Positions 1 through 9,279 of a DNA stretch of 64,000 nt are shown in pieces. Location: contig NZ_JACCFE010000002.1 in NCBI RefSeq assembly GCF_014256275.1, positions 992,001 to 1,056,000 on the forward strand, given 5' to 3'. The stretch is from Rhodococcus sp. 4CII (GTDB lineage Bacteria; Actinomycetota; Actinomycetes; Mycobacteriales; Mycobacteriaceae). The notes under the pieces are model-generated. The model did not search any database. It worked only from the letters and a program-made list of their open reading frames with translations, and was not told the DNA's origin. Each line of letters opens with the position of its first letter. The first letter of the stretch is position 1. Position numbers and translations under genes: made by a program.

Positions 1-467
1 GGGCCCTCGACGAAACCGAGATCCGCCTCACCGGACAGCACCCGGGCGGTCACCTCCGACGAGTTCAGCAGCCGCACGTTCGTCACCACGTTCGGGTACT
101 TGCGCCGCATCGCGACGGTCCATCCGGGGACCAGGTACTCGGCGATCGTCATGCTGGCCGCCACGGTCAGTCCGGCTTGCCGCTCGCCGCGCAGGGCCGC
201 GACCCCGGACGCCAGTTCCTCGGCCGTGGCGAGGATGTGGCTCGCCCATTCCAGGATCAGGGCGCCCTCCGACGTGGGTCGCACCCCGCTCGCGCCGCGA
301 CTGAACACCTTGATGCCGAACTGGCGCTCGGCGGACCGCACGCGTGCACTGACGGCCTGCTGACTGAGCCCGTGTTCGCGGCCCGCCGCGCCCATGCTCC
401 CGAGCCGCTCGACGGACAGCAGGACGTCGAGGGCACTGAGTTCGGGGACACGGGGAGACAGCGGCAC
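1..467 (-). CDS. LysR family transcriptional regulator, 3' part cut off by window edge
   Basis: The visible 155 residues read from a GTG (VPLSPRVPELSALDVLL) into a LysR-type winged helix-turn-helix (about residues 8-68, containing GREHGLSQQAVSARVR) and then the start of the effector-binding domain (LTVAASMTIAEYLVP). LysR proteins bind DNA as tetramers and respond to a small co-inducer in their C-terminal domain, most of which lies outside this window. The gene is divergent from the TDT transporter, with 89 bp between the two starts, so it is likely to regulate that transporter (inference from the layout typical of this family). The GTG start is chosen because the HTH begins just after it. Confidence 0.85.
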   Translation of the reverse strand, partial: MPLSPRVPELSALDVLLSVERLGSMGAAGREHGLSQQAVSARVRSAERQFGIKVFSRGASGVRPTSEGALILEWASHILATAEELASGVAALRGERQAGLTVAASMTIAEYLVPGWTVAMRRKYPNVVTNVRLLNSSEVTARVLSGEADLGFVEG

Positions 468-556
468 AACCCAAGGCTAGTCCCACAAACGCGATTTGTG
501 GGCATTCAACGACAACCCTTCTACCGGCCACGACGACGCCGCGGCAGGCTTCTGGT

Positions 557-1600
557 ATGACCCCGAATTGGTTCGCAGCAGTGATGGGCACCGGCATCGT
601 CGCAGTCGTCGCCGCGGCTTTTCCCGCCGGCGTTCCGGTGGCCCGCACGGTCGCCGAGATCTTCTGGCTGATCGCCGTGACGCTGCTCGCCGGGCTGACG
701 ACCGCACTCGCGCGGCACTGGATTGTTCGCCGCGACGACGCCCTCGCGGACGCCCGGAGCCACACGATGTTCCCGTTCTACGGTGCGGTGGCGATGGCCG
801 TGCTGACCGTCGGCGCCGCCACCGGATCGGCGGGCCACGAACTGCTCGGCGGTGTCGCCGTCGCCGTCGCCGCCATTCTGTGGACGATCGGGACCGCACT
901 CGGGCTCGTCACCTTCGCCGTCATGGCCCGCAGGCTGACCCGGCCGCACCAGGTGGCCCCGGCGCCGTCCTGGCTCATGCCCGTCGTGCCGCCCATGGTG
1001 TCGGCCGCCACCGGCTCGGCACTGGTCCGGCATCTCGCGGAGGGCGCACCGCGGATCGCGCTGCTGATGCTCTGCTACGCACTGTTCGCGCTCGCGCTGA
1101 GCGCGGCGCTGACCGTCGCCGCCGTCGTCGGGAGCCACCTGGTGCGCAACGGCCTCCCCGACCTCCCGCTCGTCCCCACGCTGTGGATTCCGCTCGGCGT
1201 CATCGGACAGTCGGTGGCGGCGATCAATCTGCTCGGCGGCGCCTCCGGCCAGACCTGGCTGCACTCGGTGGGCGTGGTCTACGGGACCACGGTCGGCGCG
1301 CTCGGTGTCGTCACCCTCGCGACCCTCGTCACTGTGACCGTCGGCGCCTTTCGGCGCGGGCTGACGTTCGCACCGAGCTGGTGGAGCTTCACCTTCCCGG
1401 TCGGCACCTGCGCGCTGGGCGCGAACTCGCTGGGCGTCGCACTGGATTCGGTCGTGGTCGTGGGCGCAGGCGTGACCCTGTGGTGCGCGCTGCTCCTGAT
1501 CTGGGGCACCGTCGCCGTCAACACGCTGCGGCACGCCGCCGGACTACTCGGCGAGCGCGTCGCGCGGGACCGGGTCCCCGCCTACGGCGCCACTCGCTGA
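557..1600 (+). CDS. TDT-family (TehA/SLAC1-like) anion transporter
   Basis: A 347-residue protein made almost entirely of hydrophobic segments, consistent with about ten membrane helices, starting MTPNWFAAVMGTGIVA. The opening NWFAAVMGTGI-type motif is typical of the tellurite-resistance/dicarboxylate transporter family, whose members move malate, sulfite, chloride or nitrate across the plasma membrane. The substrate cannot be read from sequence. It stands alone on the plus strand, converges on the rhodanese gene (7 bp between stops), and starts 89 bp from a divergent LysR regulator, its probable controller. A sulfite exporter would fit a rhodanese neighbour, but that is only suggestive. Confidence 0.85.
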   Translation: MTPNWFAAVMGTGIVAVVAAAFPAGVPVARTVAEIFWLIAVTLLAGLTTALARHWIVRRDDALADARSHTMFPFYGAVAMAVLTVGAATGSAGHELLGGVAVAVAAILWTIGTALGLVTFAVMARRLTRPHQVAPAPSWLMPVVPPMVSAATGSALVRHLAEGAPRIALLMLCYALFALALSAALTVAAVVGSHLVRNGLPDLPLVPTLWIPLGVIGQSVAAINLLGGASGQTWLHSVGVVYGTTVGALGVVTLATLVTVTVGAFRRGLTFAPSWWSFTFPVGTCALGANSLGVALDSVVVVGAGVTLWCALLLIWGTVAVNTLRHAAGLLGERVARDRVPAYGATR

Positions 1601-1607
1601 CCGCGGG

Positions 1608-1916
1608 TCAGGCGCCCGATTCGATGGGGCGCCCGGACTGCATCCACGCGGACGTCCCGCCTGCGACCGACACGGCGTTGATTCCCCGCGCATTCAGGTA
1701 TTCCGCGGCCTGCAGGCTCCGGCCACCCACCGCGCAGATCACGTAGACGACGTCGGCGTCCGGGATCTCGTCCACACGCGCGACGAACTCACTGAGCGGG
1801 ATCAGCGTCACACCCGGGACCCGCGCCTGCGCGTACTCGTCGGCCTCGCGCACGTCGATGACGGGGGCACCCGACGCCAATGCACCGTCCAGGGCATTCA
1901 GGTCGACTTCGATCAT
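1608..1916 (-). CDS. single-domain rhodanese-like protein
   Basis: A 102-residue protein with one complete rhodanese fold. The start MIEVDLNALDGALASG leads to VIDVREADEYAQARVPG, the conserved substrate-side motif, and the active-site loop CAVGGRS at residues 61-67 carries the persulfide-forming cysteine Cys61. Such proteins carry sulfane sulfur or act in cytosolic sulfur transfer; the acceptor is unknown. Its start overlaps the stop of the DUF4349 lipoprotein gene by 4 bp (ATGA), so the two are probably translationally coupled and form a two-gene operon. Confidence 0.9.
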   Translation of the reverse strand: MIEVDLNALDGALASGAPVIDVREADEYAQARVPGVTLIPLSEFVARVDEIPDADVVYVICAVGGRSLQAAEYLNARGINAVSVAGGTSAWMQSGRPIESGA

Positions 1917-2806
1917 GGTGTCTTCGCCTCTTCTCGTTCCGGCGCCGGGCCCGGCGGGGGGCTGGGCTGCCTGTTGGACATCCGGCGCAGACGGTACGCG
2001 CCGTACCCGACCAGTGCGATGACGGCCACGAATCCGAACCAGGGAATCAACGCTCCCACGACCACGGCGCCGCCCTTGATCGCGGACAGCAGGGCGTGCC
2101 AGCCCGCGACGACGCCCTCCCAGAAGTTGTCCGGACCGGGACTGGGTTGTGCGGCATCGGTGGCGGTGACGTCGATCGTGAGCGTCGCCAGCGCCACCTG
2201 GTCGCTCAGCGACCGCTTCTGGGCGGTCAGACTGTCGAGTTCCCCCTGACGTTCCGAGAGGGCACGCTCGGCCTCGATCAGATCCGCCGTGTTGGCCGCC
2301 GACGTGATGAGGGCCTGCAAGCGGGTGACGGACGCCGTCAAGGCGCCGATCCGGGCATCGAGGTCCTGAGACTGCATCGTCACGTCGCTCTTCGTGACGC
2401 TGACGCTGGTGACCTTGCCGAGTCGACGCAGATCGTCCAACGTCCGGGTGAGCGAGTCGGCGGGCACGCGGATGGTCAGGGAACTGCTCGCGTCCTGGTC
2501 GTCGGAGCCCGGCTGTTCGGTGAGCTGGTCGACGCGTCCGCCCAGATCGTCGACCTCGTCCACGATCTGCCTGCCGACGGCCACCGGATCGTCGGCGGTG
2601 ATCGCCACCTGGCCGGTGATGATCTCCTGGCGGGCGGTGGGTGCCTGATCCTTCGCGGGTTGCTGGACTGCGCCACCGATTTCCATCCCGCTCGGGTTCC
2701 CCGTCGCGGGGGCGGGCGACGGCTGCGAGGAATCACTGCCGGAACCACTACACCCCGCTAGCGCCAGCGTGGCCACGACGATCGCCGACAAGACGTATCT
2801 CCTCAT
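1913..2806 (-). CDS. DUF4349 domain lipoprotein
   Basis: A 297-residue exported lipoprotein. The N-terminus MRRYVLSAIVVATLALAGC is a lipoprotein signal peptide with lipobox LAGC (lipidated Cys19). A Ser/Pro-rich linker follows, then the DUF4349 core with a long heptad-like coiled-coil stretch around residues 150-205, and a C-terminal hydrophobic segment near 250-270 followed by a basic tail (RLRRMSNRQ). This suggests an extracytoplasmic domain held at both ends at the membrane. The function of DUF4349 is not established. It is first in an operon with the rhodanese gene, which it overlaps by 4 bp, and lies 23 bp from the end of dnaE2. Confidence 0.87.
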   Translation of the reverse strand: MRRYVLSAIVVATLALAGCSGSGSDSSQPSPAPATGNPSGMEIGGAVQQPAKDQAPTARQEIITGQVAITADDPVAVGRQIVDEVDDLGGRVDQLTEQPGSDDQDASSSLTIRVPADSLTRTLDDLRRLGKVTSVSVTKSDVTMQSQDLDARIGALTASVTRLQALITSAANTADLIEAERALSERQGELDSLTAQKRSLSDQVALATLTIDVTATDAAQPSPGPDNFWEGVVAGWHALLSAIKGGAVVVGALIPWFGFVAVIALVGYGAYRLRRMSNRQPSPPPGPAPEREEAKTP

Positions 2807-2829
2807 GTCCGAATGCTAGCGGTGCGCGC

Positions 2830-5800
2830 TCACCGGAAGTCCCTGGATTTGGCGGACACCCGCAGATCCATCAGCTGCAGCCGATCGGCCACCACCGTCA
2901 CCGCCCCCTCCGCGTTCTGCACCCTGCCGCGGATCAGCAGTGCGGGTGCCGTGTTCGCGAGCTTGCGGTACTTCGCCCACAATCCCACCGAACACACCAC
3001 ATTGACCATCCCGGTCTCGTCCTCGAGGTTGATGAACGTGACTCCCGCCGCCGTCGCCGGGCGCTGCCGGTGGGTCACCGCCCCTCCCACCAGAACCCGG
3101 TCGCCGTCGGGGACGTCGAGCAGGTGCGCCGCCGGGATCACCCCGAGCGCGTCGAGTTGCGGGCGCAGGAACTGGGTGGGGTACGTGTCCGGGGACACCC
3201 CGGTGGCCCACACGTCGGCCGCGGCCAGTTCGAGATCGCTCATCCCCGGCAGGGTCGGCGCGCGGGTGGACGCCCCGATCCCCGGCAGCCGGTCGCGGCG
3301 CTCCCCCGCCGCGGCGCCCGCCGCCCACAACGCTTCCCGCCGGGACAACCCGAAACTGTCGAGAGCACCCGCGGTGGCCAGCGATTCGGCCTGCGCCGTG
3401 CTCAATTCCACCCGGCCGGTGAGGTCGAGGAACGACGTGTACGGCCCTCCGGCGCCGCGTGATTCGACGATCCGCTCGGCCAGCGCGGTTCCGATGTGCC
3501 GCACCTCCCCGAGCCCGAGACGCACCTCCATTCCGTCCGCCTCGACGGTGGCGTGCGCGAGACTCGCATTGACGTCCGCGCCGTGCACCTGTACCCCGTG
3601 TCTGCGGGCGTCGGCCACCAGCGACTGCGGCGAGTAGAACCCCATCGGCTGCGCCCGGAGCAGACCGGCACAGAACGCCGCCGGATGATGCAGCTTGAAC
3701 CACGACGAATAGAACACGAGGGCGGCGAAACTCTGCGAATGGCTTTCGGGGAAACCGAAATTCGCGAAGGCGTACAACTTCTCGTAGATCCGGTCGGCCA
3801 CGTCGCCCCCGATCCCGTGCACGTCCCGCATCCCCTGGTAGAACCGCCCCCGCAACCGTTCCATCTTCTCCGGCGACCGCTTGGACCCCATGGCCCGCCG
3901 GAGCTGGTCGGCCTCGGCCGGGCTGAAACCCGCGACGTCGACCGCCATCTGCATCAACTGCTCCTGGAACAGCGGCACACCCAGCGTCCGCTTCAGCGCC
4001 TTCTCCAGGGACGGGTGATCGTAGGTCACCGGTTCGAGCTTGTTGCGGCGGCGGATGTACGGGTGCACCGAACCGCCCTGGATCGGACCGGGGCGGATGA
4101 GCGCCACCTCCACCACCAGATCGTAGAAGTTCCGCGGTTTCAGCCTCGGCAGGGTGGCCATCTGGGCCCGCGACTCCACCTGGAACACCCCCACCGAGTC
4201 CGCCCGCTGCAGCATCTCGTAGACGGCGCTCTCCGAGAGGTCCAGTTGCGCCAGATCCACCTCGATCCCCTTGTGCTCGGCCACCAGGTCGATCATGTAG
4301 TGCAGCGCCGAGAGCATCCCGAGGCCCAGCATGTCGAACTTCACCAGACCCACTGCCGCGCAATCGTCCTTGTCCCACTGCAGAACGCTGCGGTTCTCCA
4401 TGCGCGCCCACTCCACCGGGCACACGTCGGCGATCGGCCGGTCGCAGATCACCATGCCGCCCGAGTGGATGCCGAGGTGCCGCGGAAACCCTTCGATCTG
4501 GGCGGCCAGTTCGAGGACGGCCGGCGGAATGTCGGTGCCCACCTCCTTGCCGATGCCGCCCCAGCGGCTGACCTGCTTGCTCCACGCGTCCTGCTGCCCC
4601 TGCGAGAAACCCAGCGCCCGGGCCATGTCCCGCACCGAGGACTTCCCGCGGTACGTGATGACGTTCGCCACCTGCGCCGCGTACTGGCGTCCGTACTTGG
4701 CGTAGACGTGCTGGATGGCCTCCTCCCGGCGATCGGATTCGATGTCGACGTCGATGTCCGGTGGGCCGTCGCGCTCGGGTGAGAGGAATCGTTCGAACAG
4801 CAGCTTGTTGCGGACGGGATCCACGTTGGTGATGCCGATGGCGAAGCAGACGGCGGAGTTGGCCGCCGAACCCCTTCCCTGGCAGAGGATGTCGTTGTTC
4901 TTGCAGAACGACACGATGTCGTGGACCACCAGGAAGTAGCCCGGAAAGTTCAGCTCGGTGATGATGTCCAGTTCGTGCTCGATCTGCCGGTAGGCCTCCG
5001 GCCGGTCCGCCTGCGCACCGTAACGGCGTCGTGCTCCGTCCAGCGTGAGCTGCCGCAGCCAACTCGCCTCGGTGTGCCCGTCGGGTACGTCGAACGGGGG
5101 CAGTTGCGGCGCGATGAGCCGTAGGTCGAACGCGCACTCCAGGCCGAGGTCCGCGGCACCGCGCACGGCTTCCGGGTATGCGGCGAAGAGGTGTGCCATT
5201 TCCTCACCGGACCTCAGGTGCGCTCCGCCGGCAGGTGCCAGGTGCCCGGCCGTGTCGTCGAGACTCTGCCGGGCCCGGACGGCGGCCATCGCCATGGCCA
5301 GCCTTCGGCGCGGCGGCCCCGCGAAGTGTGCAGCCGTGGACGCGATCACCCGAAGCCCGTGCCGCTGTGCGAGTTCGGCGAGGCAGGCGTTGCGCTCACC
5401 GTCCTCCGCGACGCCGTGATAGGTGAGTTCCACCGTGACCCGGTCGGCCCCGAACCGGTCGATCAGTTCCCGCAGCCGTCCGGCCGCGGCGTCCGGGCCA
5501 CCGTCGACCAGCGCCTGACGCACATGCCCCTTCCGGCACCCGGTCAGGATCTGCCAGTGCCCACCGGCCGCGTCGGCGAGACGGTCGAGGTCGTAACGGA
5601 GTTTGCCCTTCTCCCCTCCCGCGAGGTGTGCCGCCGCGATCTCCCGGGAGAGCCGCCGGTACCCCTCCTGGCCTCGCGCCAGCACCAGCAGATGCGCGTC
5701 GTCCAACGACAGTTCGGAGCCGAACACGGTGCGCATGTCCAGTTCCTTCGCCGCTTCCGCGAACCGGACCACACCGTAGAACCCGTCGTGGTCGGTGAGC

Positions 5801-6084
5801 GCGATGGCCTCGAGACCGAGCCGGACGGCCTCCTCCACCAACTCTTCCGGCGGCGAGGCGCCGTCGAGGAAACTGAACGCCGAATGCGCGTGGAGTTCGG
5901 CATACGGAACGGTGGAGTCGATGCGTTCCCGACGGCCCGCCCGGTACTCGCCCCGCTTGCGCGACCACGCGGGACTGTCGCCGCCGTCGCCCGGATACAG
6001 CGACTCCGGGGGAACTCGCCCCGGCCGGCCCGACAGGACCCGCTCCATCTCGGACCATGTCGGCGGACCGTTTCCCCAACCCAT
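2830..6084 (-). CDS. dnaE2: error-prone DNA polymerase III alpha subunit DnaE2
   Basis: 1084 residues, matching mycobacterial DnaE2 almost end to end. An N-terminal PHP domain (YAELHAHSAFSFLDGA) is followed by the C-family polymerase palm with catalytic acidic motif PDIDVDIESD, the finger region, and a C-terminal OB fold (FINLEDETGMVNVV). DnaE2 is the SOS-induced polymerase of the mycobacterial mutasome, working with ImuA' and ImuB in translesion synthesis and induced mutagenesis. The ATG giving MGWGNGPPTWSEMERVL is chosen because mycobacterial DnaE2 begins the same way and an AGAGG-type ribosome site precedes it; a longer start at 6129 would add 15 unlike residues. A perfect LexA operator lies 74 bp upstream. 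Confidence 0.97.
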   Translation of the reverse strand: MGWGNGPPTWSEMERVLSGRPGRVPPESLYPGDGGDSPAWSRKRGEYRAGRRERIDSTVPYAELHAHSAFSFLDGASPPEELVEEAVRLGLEAIALTDHDGFYGVVRFAEAAKELDMRTVFGSELSLDDAHLLVLARGQEGYRRLSREIAAAHLAGGEKGKLRYDLDRLADAAGGHWQILTGCRKGHVRQALVDGGPDAAAGRLRELIDRFGADRVTVELTYHGVAEDGERNACLAELAQRHGLRVIASTAAHFAGPPRRRLAMAMAAVRARQSLDDTAGHLAPAGGAHLRSGEEMAHLFAAYPEAVRGAADLGLECAFDLRLIAPQLPPFDVPDGHTEASWLRQLTLDGARRRYGAQADRPEAYRQIEHELDIITELNFPGYFLVVHDIVSFCKNNDILCQGRGSAANSAVCFAIGITNVDPVRNKLLFERFLSPERDGPPDIDVDIESDRREEAIQHVYAKYGRQYAAQVANVITYRGKSSVRDMARALGFSQGQQDAWSKQVSRWGGIGKEVGTDIPPAVLELAAQIEGFPRHLGIHSGGMVICDRPIADVCPVEWARMENRSVLQWDKDDCAAVGLVKFDMLGLGMLSALHYMIDLVAEHKGIEVDLAQLDLSESAVYEMLQRADSVGVFQVESRAQMATLPRLKPRNFYDLVVEVALIRPGPIQGGSVHPYIRRRNKLEPVTYDHPSLEKALKRTLGVPLFQEQLMQMAVDVAGFSPAEADQLRRAMGSKRSPEKMERLRGRFYQGMRDVHGIGGDVADRIYEKLYAFANFGFPESHSQSFAALVFYSSWFKLHHPAAFCAGLLRAQPMGFYSPQSLVADARRHGVQVHGADVNASLAHATVEADGMEVRLGLGEVRHIGTALAERIVESRGAGGPYTSFLDLTGRVELSTAQAESLATAGALDSFGLSRREALWAAGAAAGERRDRLPGIGASTRAPTLPGMSDLELAAADVWATGVSPDTYPTQFLRPQLDALGVIPAAHLLDVPDGDRVLVGGAVTHRQRPATAAGVTFINLEDETGMVNVVCSVGLWAKYRKLANTAPALLIRGRVQNAEGAVTVVADRLQLMDLRVSAKSRDFR

Positions 6085-6157
6085 CTGGCTACACCTCTTC
6101 ATGCCGCGCACATGCCGTGCCGAGACCATGGAAGATGCCGCTGGGGAAGGCGCATCG

Positions 6158-6175
6158 TTCGAACGGAAGTTCGAA
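6158..6175 (-). promoter_or_regulatory. LexA (SOS) box of dnaE2
   Basis: TTCGAACGGAAGTTCGAA is an 18-bp perfect inverted repeat with a 4-bp centre. It matches the actinobacterial LexA operator core TCGAAC-N4-GTTCGA exactly. It sits 73 bp upstream of the dnaE2 ATG, in the gap to the FhuF-like gene, so LexA cleavage after DNA damage should derepress dnaE2. Confidence 0.93.
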
Positions 6176-6227
6176 TGCTGTCAGTGTGCCATCGCATGCC
6201 GGACCGGGTCAATGCGGGACACCGGAC

Positions 6228-6971
6228 TCACATCACGAGTGCGGCCAGTCCTCGCAACCGGTCCTCGGCAGGTCTTCTCGGGCAGCTCACGCACTTGCCC
6301 GGCCCCGGGGTCTCGTAGATCAGGCAGCACGACGCCCGCTGCGTGAACCGGCGGGACACCGCCCCGGCCCGCACGTCGACGAACCGCGGGTCGGGCATCA
6401 CGACCCCCGCCCGGTGGAGTGCGTCCACCAGTTCCCGGGCGAAGACACTGCCGCGTACCCGGTCGCCGCAGGCCGCACCGGCGTCGAGGGCCCGGTTGGC
6501 GATCGAATCCGTCGTGATCGCCCACATCGCGGCCTGCCGCACTCCGGCCGCCGCGGCGAGGGCGTCGATGATCGGCGTCAGCGCCCCGGCCATCTCCGAC
6601 GCCAGCACGGACAGCCCCTCGGCGACCGGCAGCGCCGACGACGCGGTCAGGCCGCCGAGGGACCCGTCGCCCCGCAGGAATGCCACGGCGTCGCCGAGCC
6701 TCGGCCGGGCGGCGAACCCCGTGAGGAGCGCGGTCGCGATCGGGATCCCGGTCAGTGACGAACTGGCCGAGTACCACCACAGGGTGCCGTCGACCCGAGG
6801 ATCGCCACTACCCCACCGCCGCGCCGTGTCCGCGACCCGGTCCGCGAGCCAGCCGGGATCGGTCAGGCGGTCGGCCGGGAACGAGGAGTGGCCGGGGTCC
6901 CCGATCTGGTCGGCGATCATCGGGACGCGGCGGAGGGTCGCTTCGTAGACACGCCGCAATTGTTCATCCAT
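6228..6971 (-). CDS. FhuF-like (2Fe-2S) ferric iron reductase family protein
   Basis: A 247-residue protein whose C-terminus holds the FhuF-type iron-sulfur motif: adjacent Cys215-Cys216, then Cys227 and Cys230 (CC-x10-C-x2-C). In FhuF these cysteines ligate a [2Fe-2S] cluster used to reduce siderophore-bound ferric iron in the cytoplasm. The rest is a helical domain rich in Ala and Leu as in the family. It lies just upstream of dnaE2 on the same strand, but the SOS box in between suggests separate control. No siderophore genes lie alongside, so the substrate is open. Confidence 0.85.
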   Translation of the reverse strand: MDEQLRRVYEATLRRVPMIADQIGDPGHSSFPADRLTDPGWLADRVADTARRWGSGDPRVDGTLWWYSASSSLTGIPIATALLTGFAARPRLGDAVAFLRGDGSLGGLTASSALPVAEGLSVLASEMAGALTPIIDALAAAAGVRQAAMWAITTDSIANRALDAGAACGDRVRGSVFARELVDALHRAGVVMPDPRFVDVRAGAVSRRFTQRASCCLIYETPGPGKCVSCPRRPAEDRLRGLAALVM

Positions 6972-7126
6972 CGCCCGGTCCCGGGATCTCCCTCGACAGC
7001 AGCGGACCGGTGCTCATCACCCGACCATCCTGCACGACGAGTGCGAGCCACCACCCACCGGGAACTCCTCGATCCGCACTACAGTCGGCAGTCGCACCGC
7101 CCCCTCACACCATCCGGAGTTGACGC

Positions 7127-9247
7127 ATGACACGTTGGGCCTCGACCGTTGTTTCACGCAAATGGTGGGTCCTGACCCTCGCCGTGCTCGCCGTTCTGGT
7201 GAGCGGCGCCTGGGGCACCGGTGTCTTCGCGAAACTCAGCTCGGGTGGATTCACCGACCCCGGTAGCGAATCCGCCGAGGTGGCACGGATCGTCCAGGAC
7301 AACCTCGGTCCGCAGACCCCGGACATCATCGTCATCTACACCGCACCCGACGGGAAGACCCTGGACGACCTCGGCCCCGAGGTCACCGCGAGCCTCGACC
7401 GGTTCGCGGCCGAGGTGCCGACCTATGCGGTGACGTCCTATTGGACAGCGGACGCGACGAGGAAGCAGTTGATGGTGTCGGAGGACGGCACCAAGGCGTC
7501 GGCCGCGATCACCGTCGACCCCGACGCGGGGATCACCGCCGCCACGTTCGACGACCTCCTGCCGAAGCTCGAGGTGGAGGGGATCGACACCGAGTTCGCG
7601 GGCAACTCGGTGGTGGGTGTGGCGTTCGACAACCGGCTGCAACGAGACCTGGTGCTGGCCGAGGCGATCGCGATCCCGATCACTCTCGTGTTGCTGGTCT
7701 TCATCTTCGGCGGGCTGGTGGCCGCGGCTGTTCCGGTGTTCGTCGGGCTGCTCTCGATCTTCAGCGCCCTGGCCACGCTGCGCCTGCTGACCCTGTTCAC
7801 CGACGTCAGTTCGTTCGCGATCAATGTGGCTTCCCTACTCGGCATGGGGCTCGCGATCGACTACGGCCTGTTCGTCGTCGGACGTTTCCGCGAGGAACTC
7901 GAATCCGGCGCCGACGTCGCCGAGGCGACCCGGCGCACCGTCCTGACGGCGGGGCGCACCGTGCTGTTCTCCGGACTGCTTCTCGTGTGTGCGTTCTCGG
8001 GCATGCTGGTGTTTCCGCAGGACGTGATCAAATCGCTCGGATTCGGCGCGATGGCGGCGGTCGCGAGCGCGGCCCTGCTGTCCCTGACCGCGGTCCCGGC
8101 ACTGCTCGCGATCCTGGGACACCGCATCAACGCGTTGAGCTGGCGCAAGGACGCGGCCCAGCGGGGTGAGCTGCGCGCCCGCAGGTTCTGGGGTTCGGTG
8201 GTCACGTGGGTGATGCGGCGACCGGTCGCCATCGCGGTCGGCATCGTCGCGGGGTTGATGGTCCTCGCCTGGCCCCTGCTCAGCGCGTCACTCGGTGAGG
8301 TCACGTACACGGCGCTGCCGGAGAACGATCCCGCCCGCATCGCCACGGACACGCTGAGCACCGAATTTCCCACCACCGGAAACGGCGCCACCCTCATCCT
8401 CCGGGGCACCGACGGCACGGCCCCGACCGCCGCCGACGGCGCCGCGGTCGCCCAGGTCGCCGGCCGGGTGGACGGCATCGGGGCGGCCACCGTCGTCGCG
8501 TCCGGCAACGAACTGGTCGCGATCCAGGTCGTCTACTCCGAGGGCGTCACCACCGACGACCAGAGCGCCGCGGTGGCGGGTCTGCGCGACCTCTCCGCGC
8601 CGGAGGGGACCGAACTTCTCGTCGGAGGCGGTCAGGCGACCGTCGACGACGGCAACGCGGCGATCGTGCACGGGATGCCGGTGATGATCGCGATCATGGT
8701 GGGTTCGACGCTGGTGTTGTTGTTCCTGGCGTTCGGGTCGGTGGTGCTGCCGATCAAGGCGGTCGCGATGGCGGGGTTGAGCCTCGCCGCCACGTTCGGT
8801 GTGCTCACGTGGATCTTCGAGCTGGGGCACGGTGCGAGTCTGCTCGGCGTCAGCCCGGCGCCCCTCGAGGCGACGTTCGTGGTGCTCATCCTCGCCGTGG
8901 TCTTCGGTCTGTCGACCGACTACGAGGTGTTCCTGATGTCGCGCATGGTCGAGGCGCACGAGGCGGGCGCGACCACGGAGGAAGCGGTGCGTTTCGGCAC
9001 CGAGCGCACGGGCCGGATCGTCACGGCCGCCGCGCTGCTGCTCGTGATGGTGACCGGAGCGTTCACCGTCTCCGGCCTGTCGATCATGCGGTTTCTCGGT
9101 GTGGGCATGATCGTCGCCCTCCTCGTCGACGCAACGGTGGTCCGGATGCTTCTCGTTCCGTCCCTCGTGAAGCTGATGGGCGAGGCCAACTGGTGGGCTC
9201 CGGCATGGATGAAGAAGGTGCACGCCAAGGTGGGTCTCGGCCACTAG
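7127..9247 (+). CDS. MMPL-family RND transporter
   Basis: 706 residues with the duplicated RND plan. An N-terminal helix (VVSRKWWVLTLAVLAVLVSG) is followed by an extracytoplasmic domain, a helix bundle around residues 180-340 containing GMGLAIDYGLFVVGRFREE, a second extracytoplasmic domain, and a second bundle with FGLSTDYEVFLMSRMVEA. These Asp-Tyr motifs in the bundles match the proton-relay positions of MmpL proteins. MmpL proteins export lipids or siderophores, or cause drug efflux, in mycolic-acid bacteria. The cargo is not evident. The acyl-CoA reductase-like gene starts 32 bp downstream, so lipid export is an attractive but unproven idea. Confidence 0.9.
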   Translation: MTRWASTVVSRKWWVLTLAVLAVLVSGAWGTGVFAKLSSGGFTDPGSESAEVARIVQDNLGPQTPDIIVIYTAPDGKTLDDLGPEVTASLDRFAAEVPTYAVTSYWTADATRKQLMVSEDGTKASAAITVDPDAGITAATFDDLLPKLEVEGIDTEFAGNSVVGVAFDNRLQRDLVLAEAIAIPITLVLLVFIFGGLVAAAVPVFVGLLSIFSALATLRLLTLFTDVSSFAINVASLLGMGLAIDYGLFVVGRFREELESGADVAEATRRTVLTAGRTVLFSGLLLVCAFSGMLVFPQDVIKSLGFGAMAAVASAALLSLTAVPALLAILGHRINALSWRKDAAQRGELRARRFWGSVVTWVMRRPVAIAVGIVAGLMVLAWPLLSASLGEVTYTALPENDPARIATDTLSTEFPTTGNGATLILRGTDGTAPTAADGAAVAQVAGRVDGIGAATVVASGNELVAIQVVYSEGVTTDDQSAAVAGLRDLSAPEGTELLVGGGQATVDDGNAAIVHGMPVMIAIMVGSTLVLLFLAFGSVVLPIKAVAMAGLSLAATFGVLTWIFELGHGASLLGVSPAPLEATFVVLILAVVFGLSTDYEVFLMSRMVEAHEAGATTEEAVRFGTERTGRIVTAAALLLVMVTGAFTVSGLSIMRFLGVGMIVALLVDATVVRMLLVPSLVKLMGEANWWAPAWMKKVHAKVGLGH

Positions 9248-9255
9248 TGCATTAT

Positions 9256-9271
9256 CTTACCGTGGAGTAAG
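9256..9271. promoter_or_regulatory. candidate operator palindrome before the reductase fusion gene
   Basis: CTTAC-CGTGGA-GTAAG is a 16-bp interrupted palindrome lying 8 bp upstream of the ATG of the fusion reductase and just after the MMPL stop. Such short dyads often bind TetR-type repressors. It also contains GGAG, which could be part of the ribosome binding site. No regulator gene lies next to it, so this is tentative. Confidence 0.3.
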
Positions 9272-9279
9272 TTCGGGTC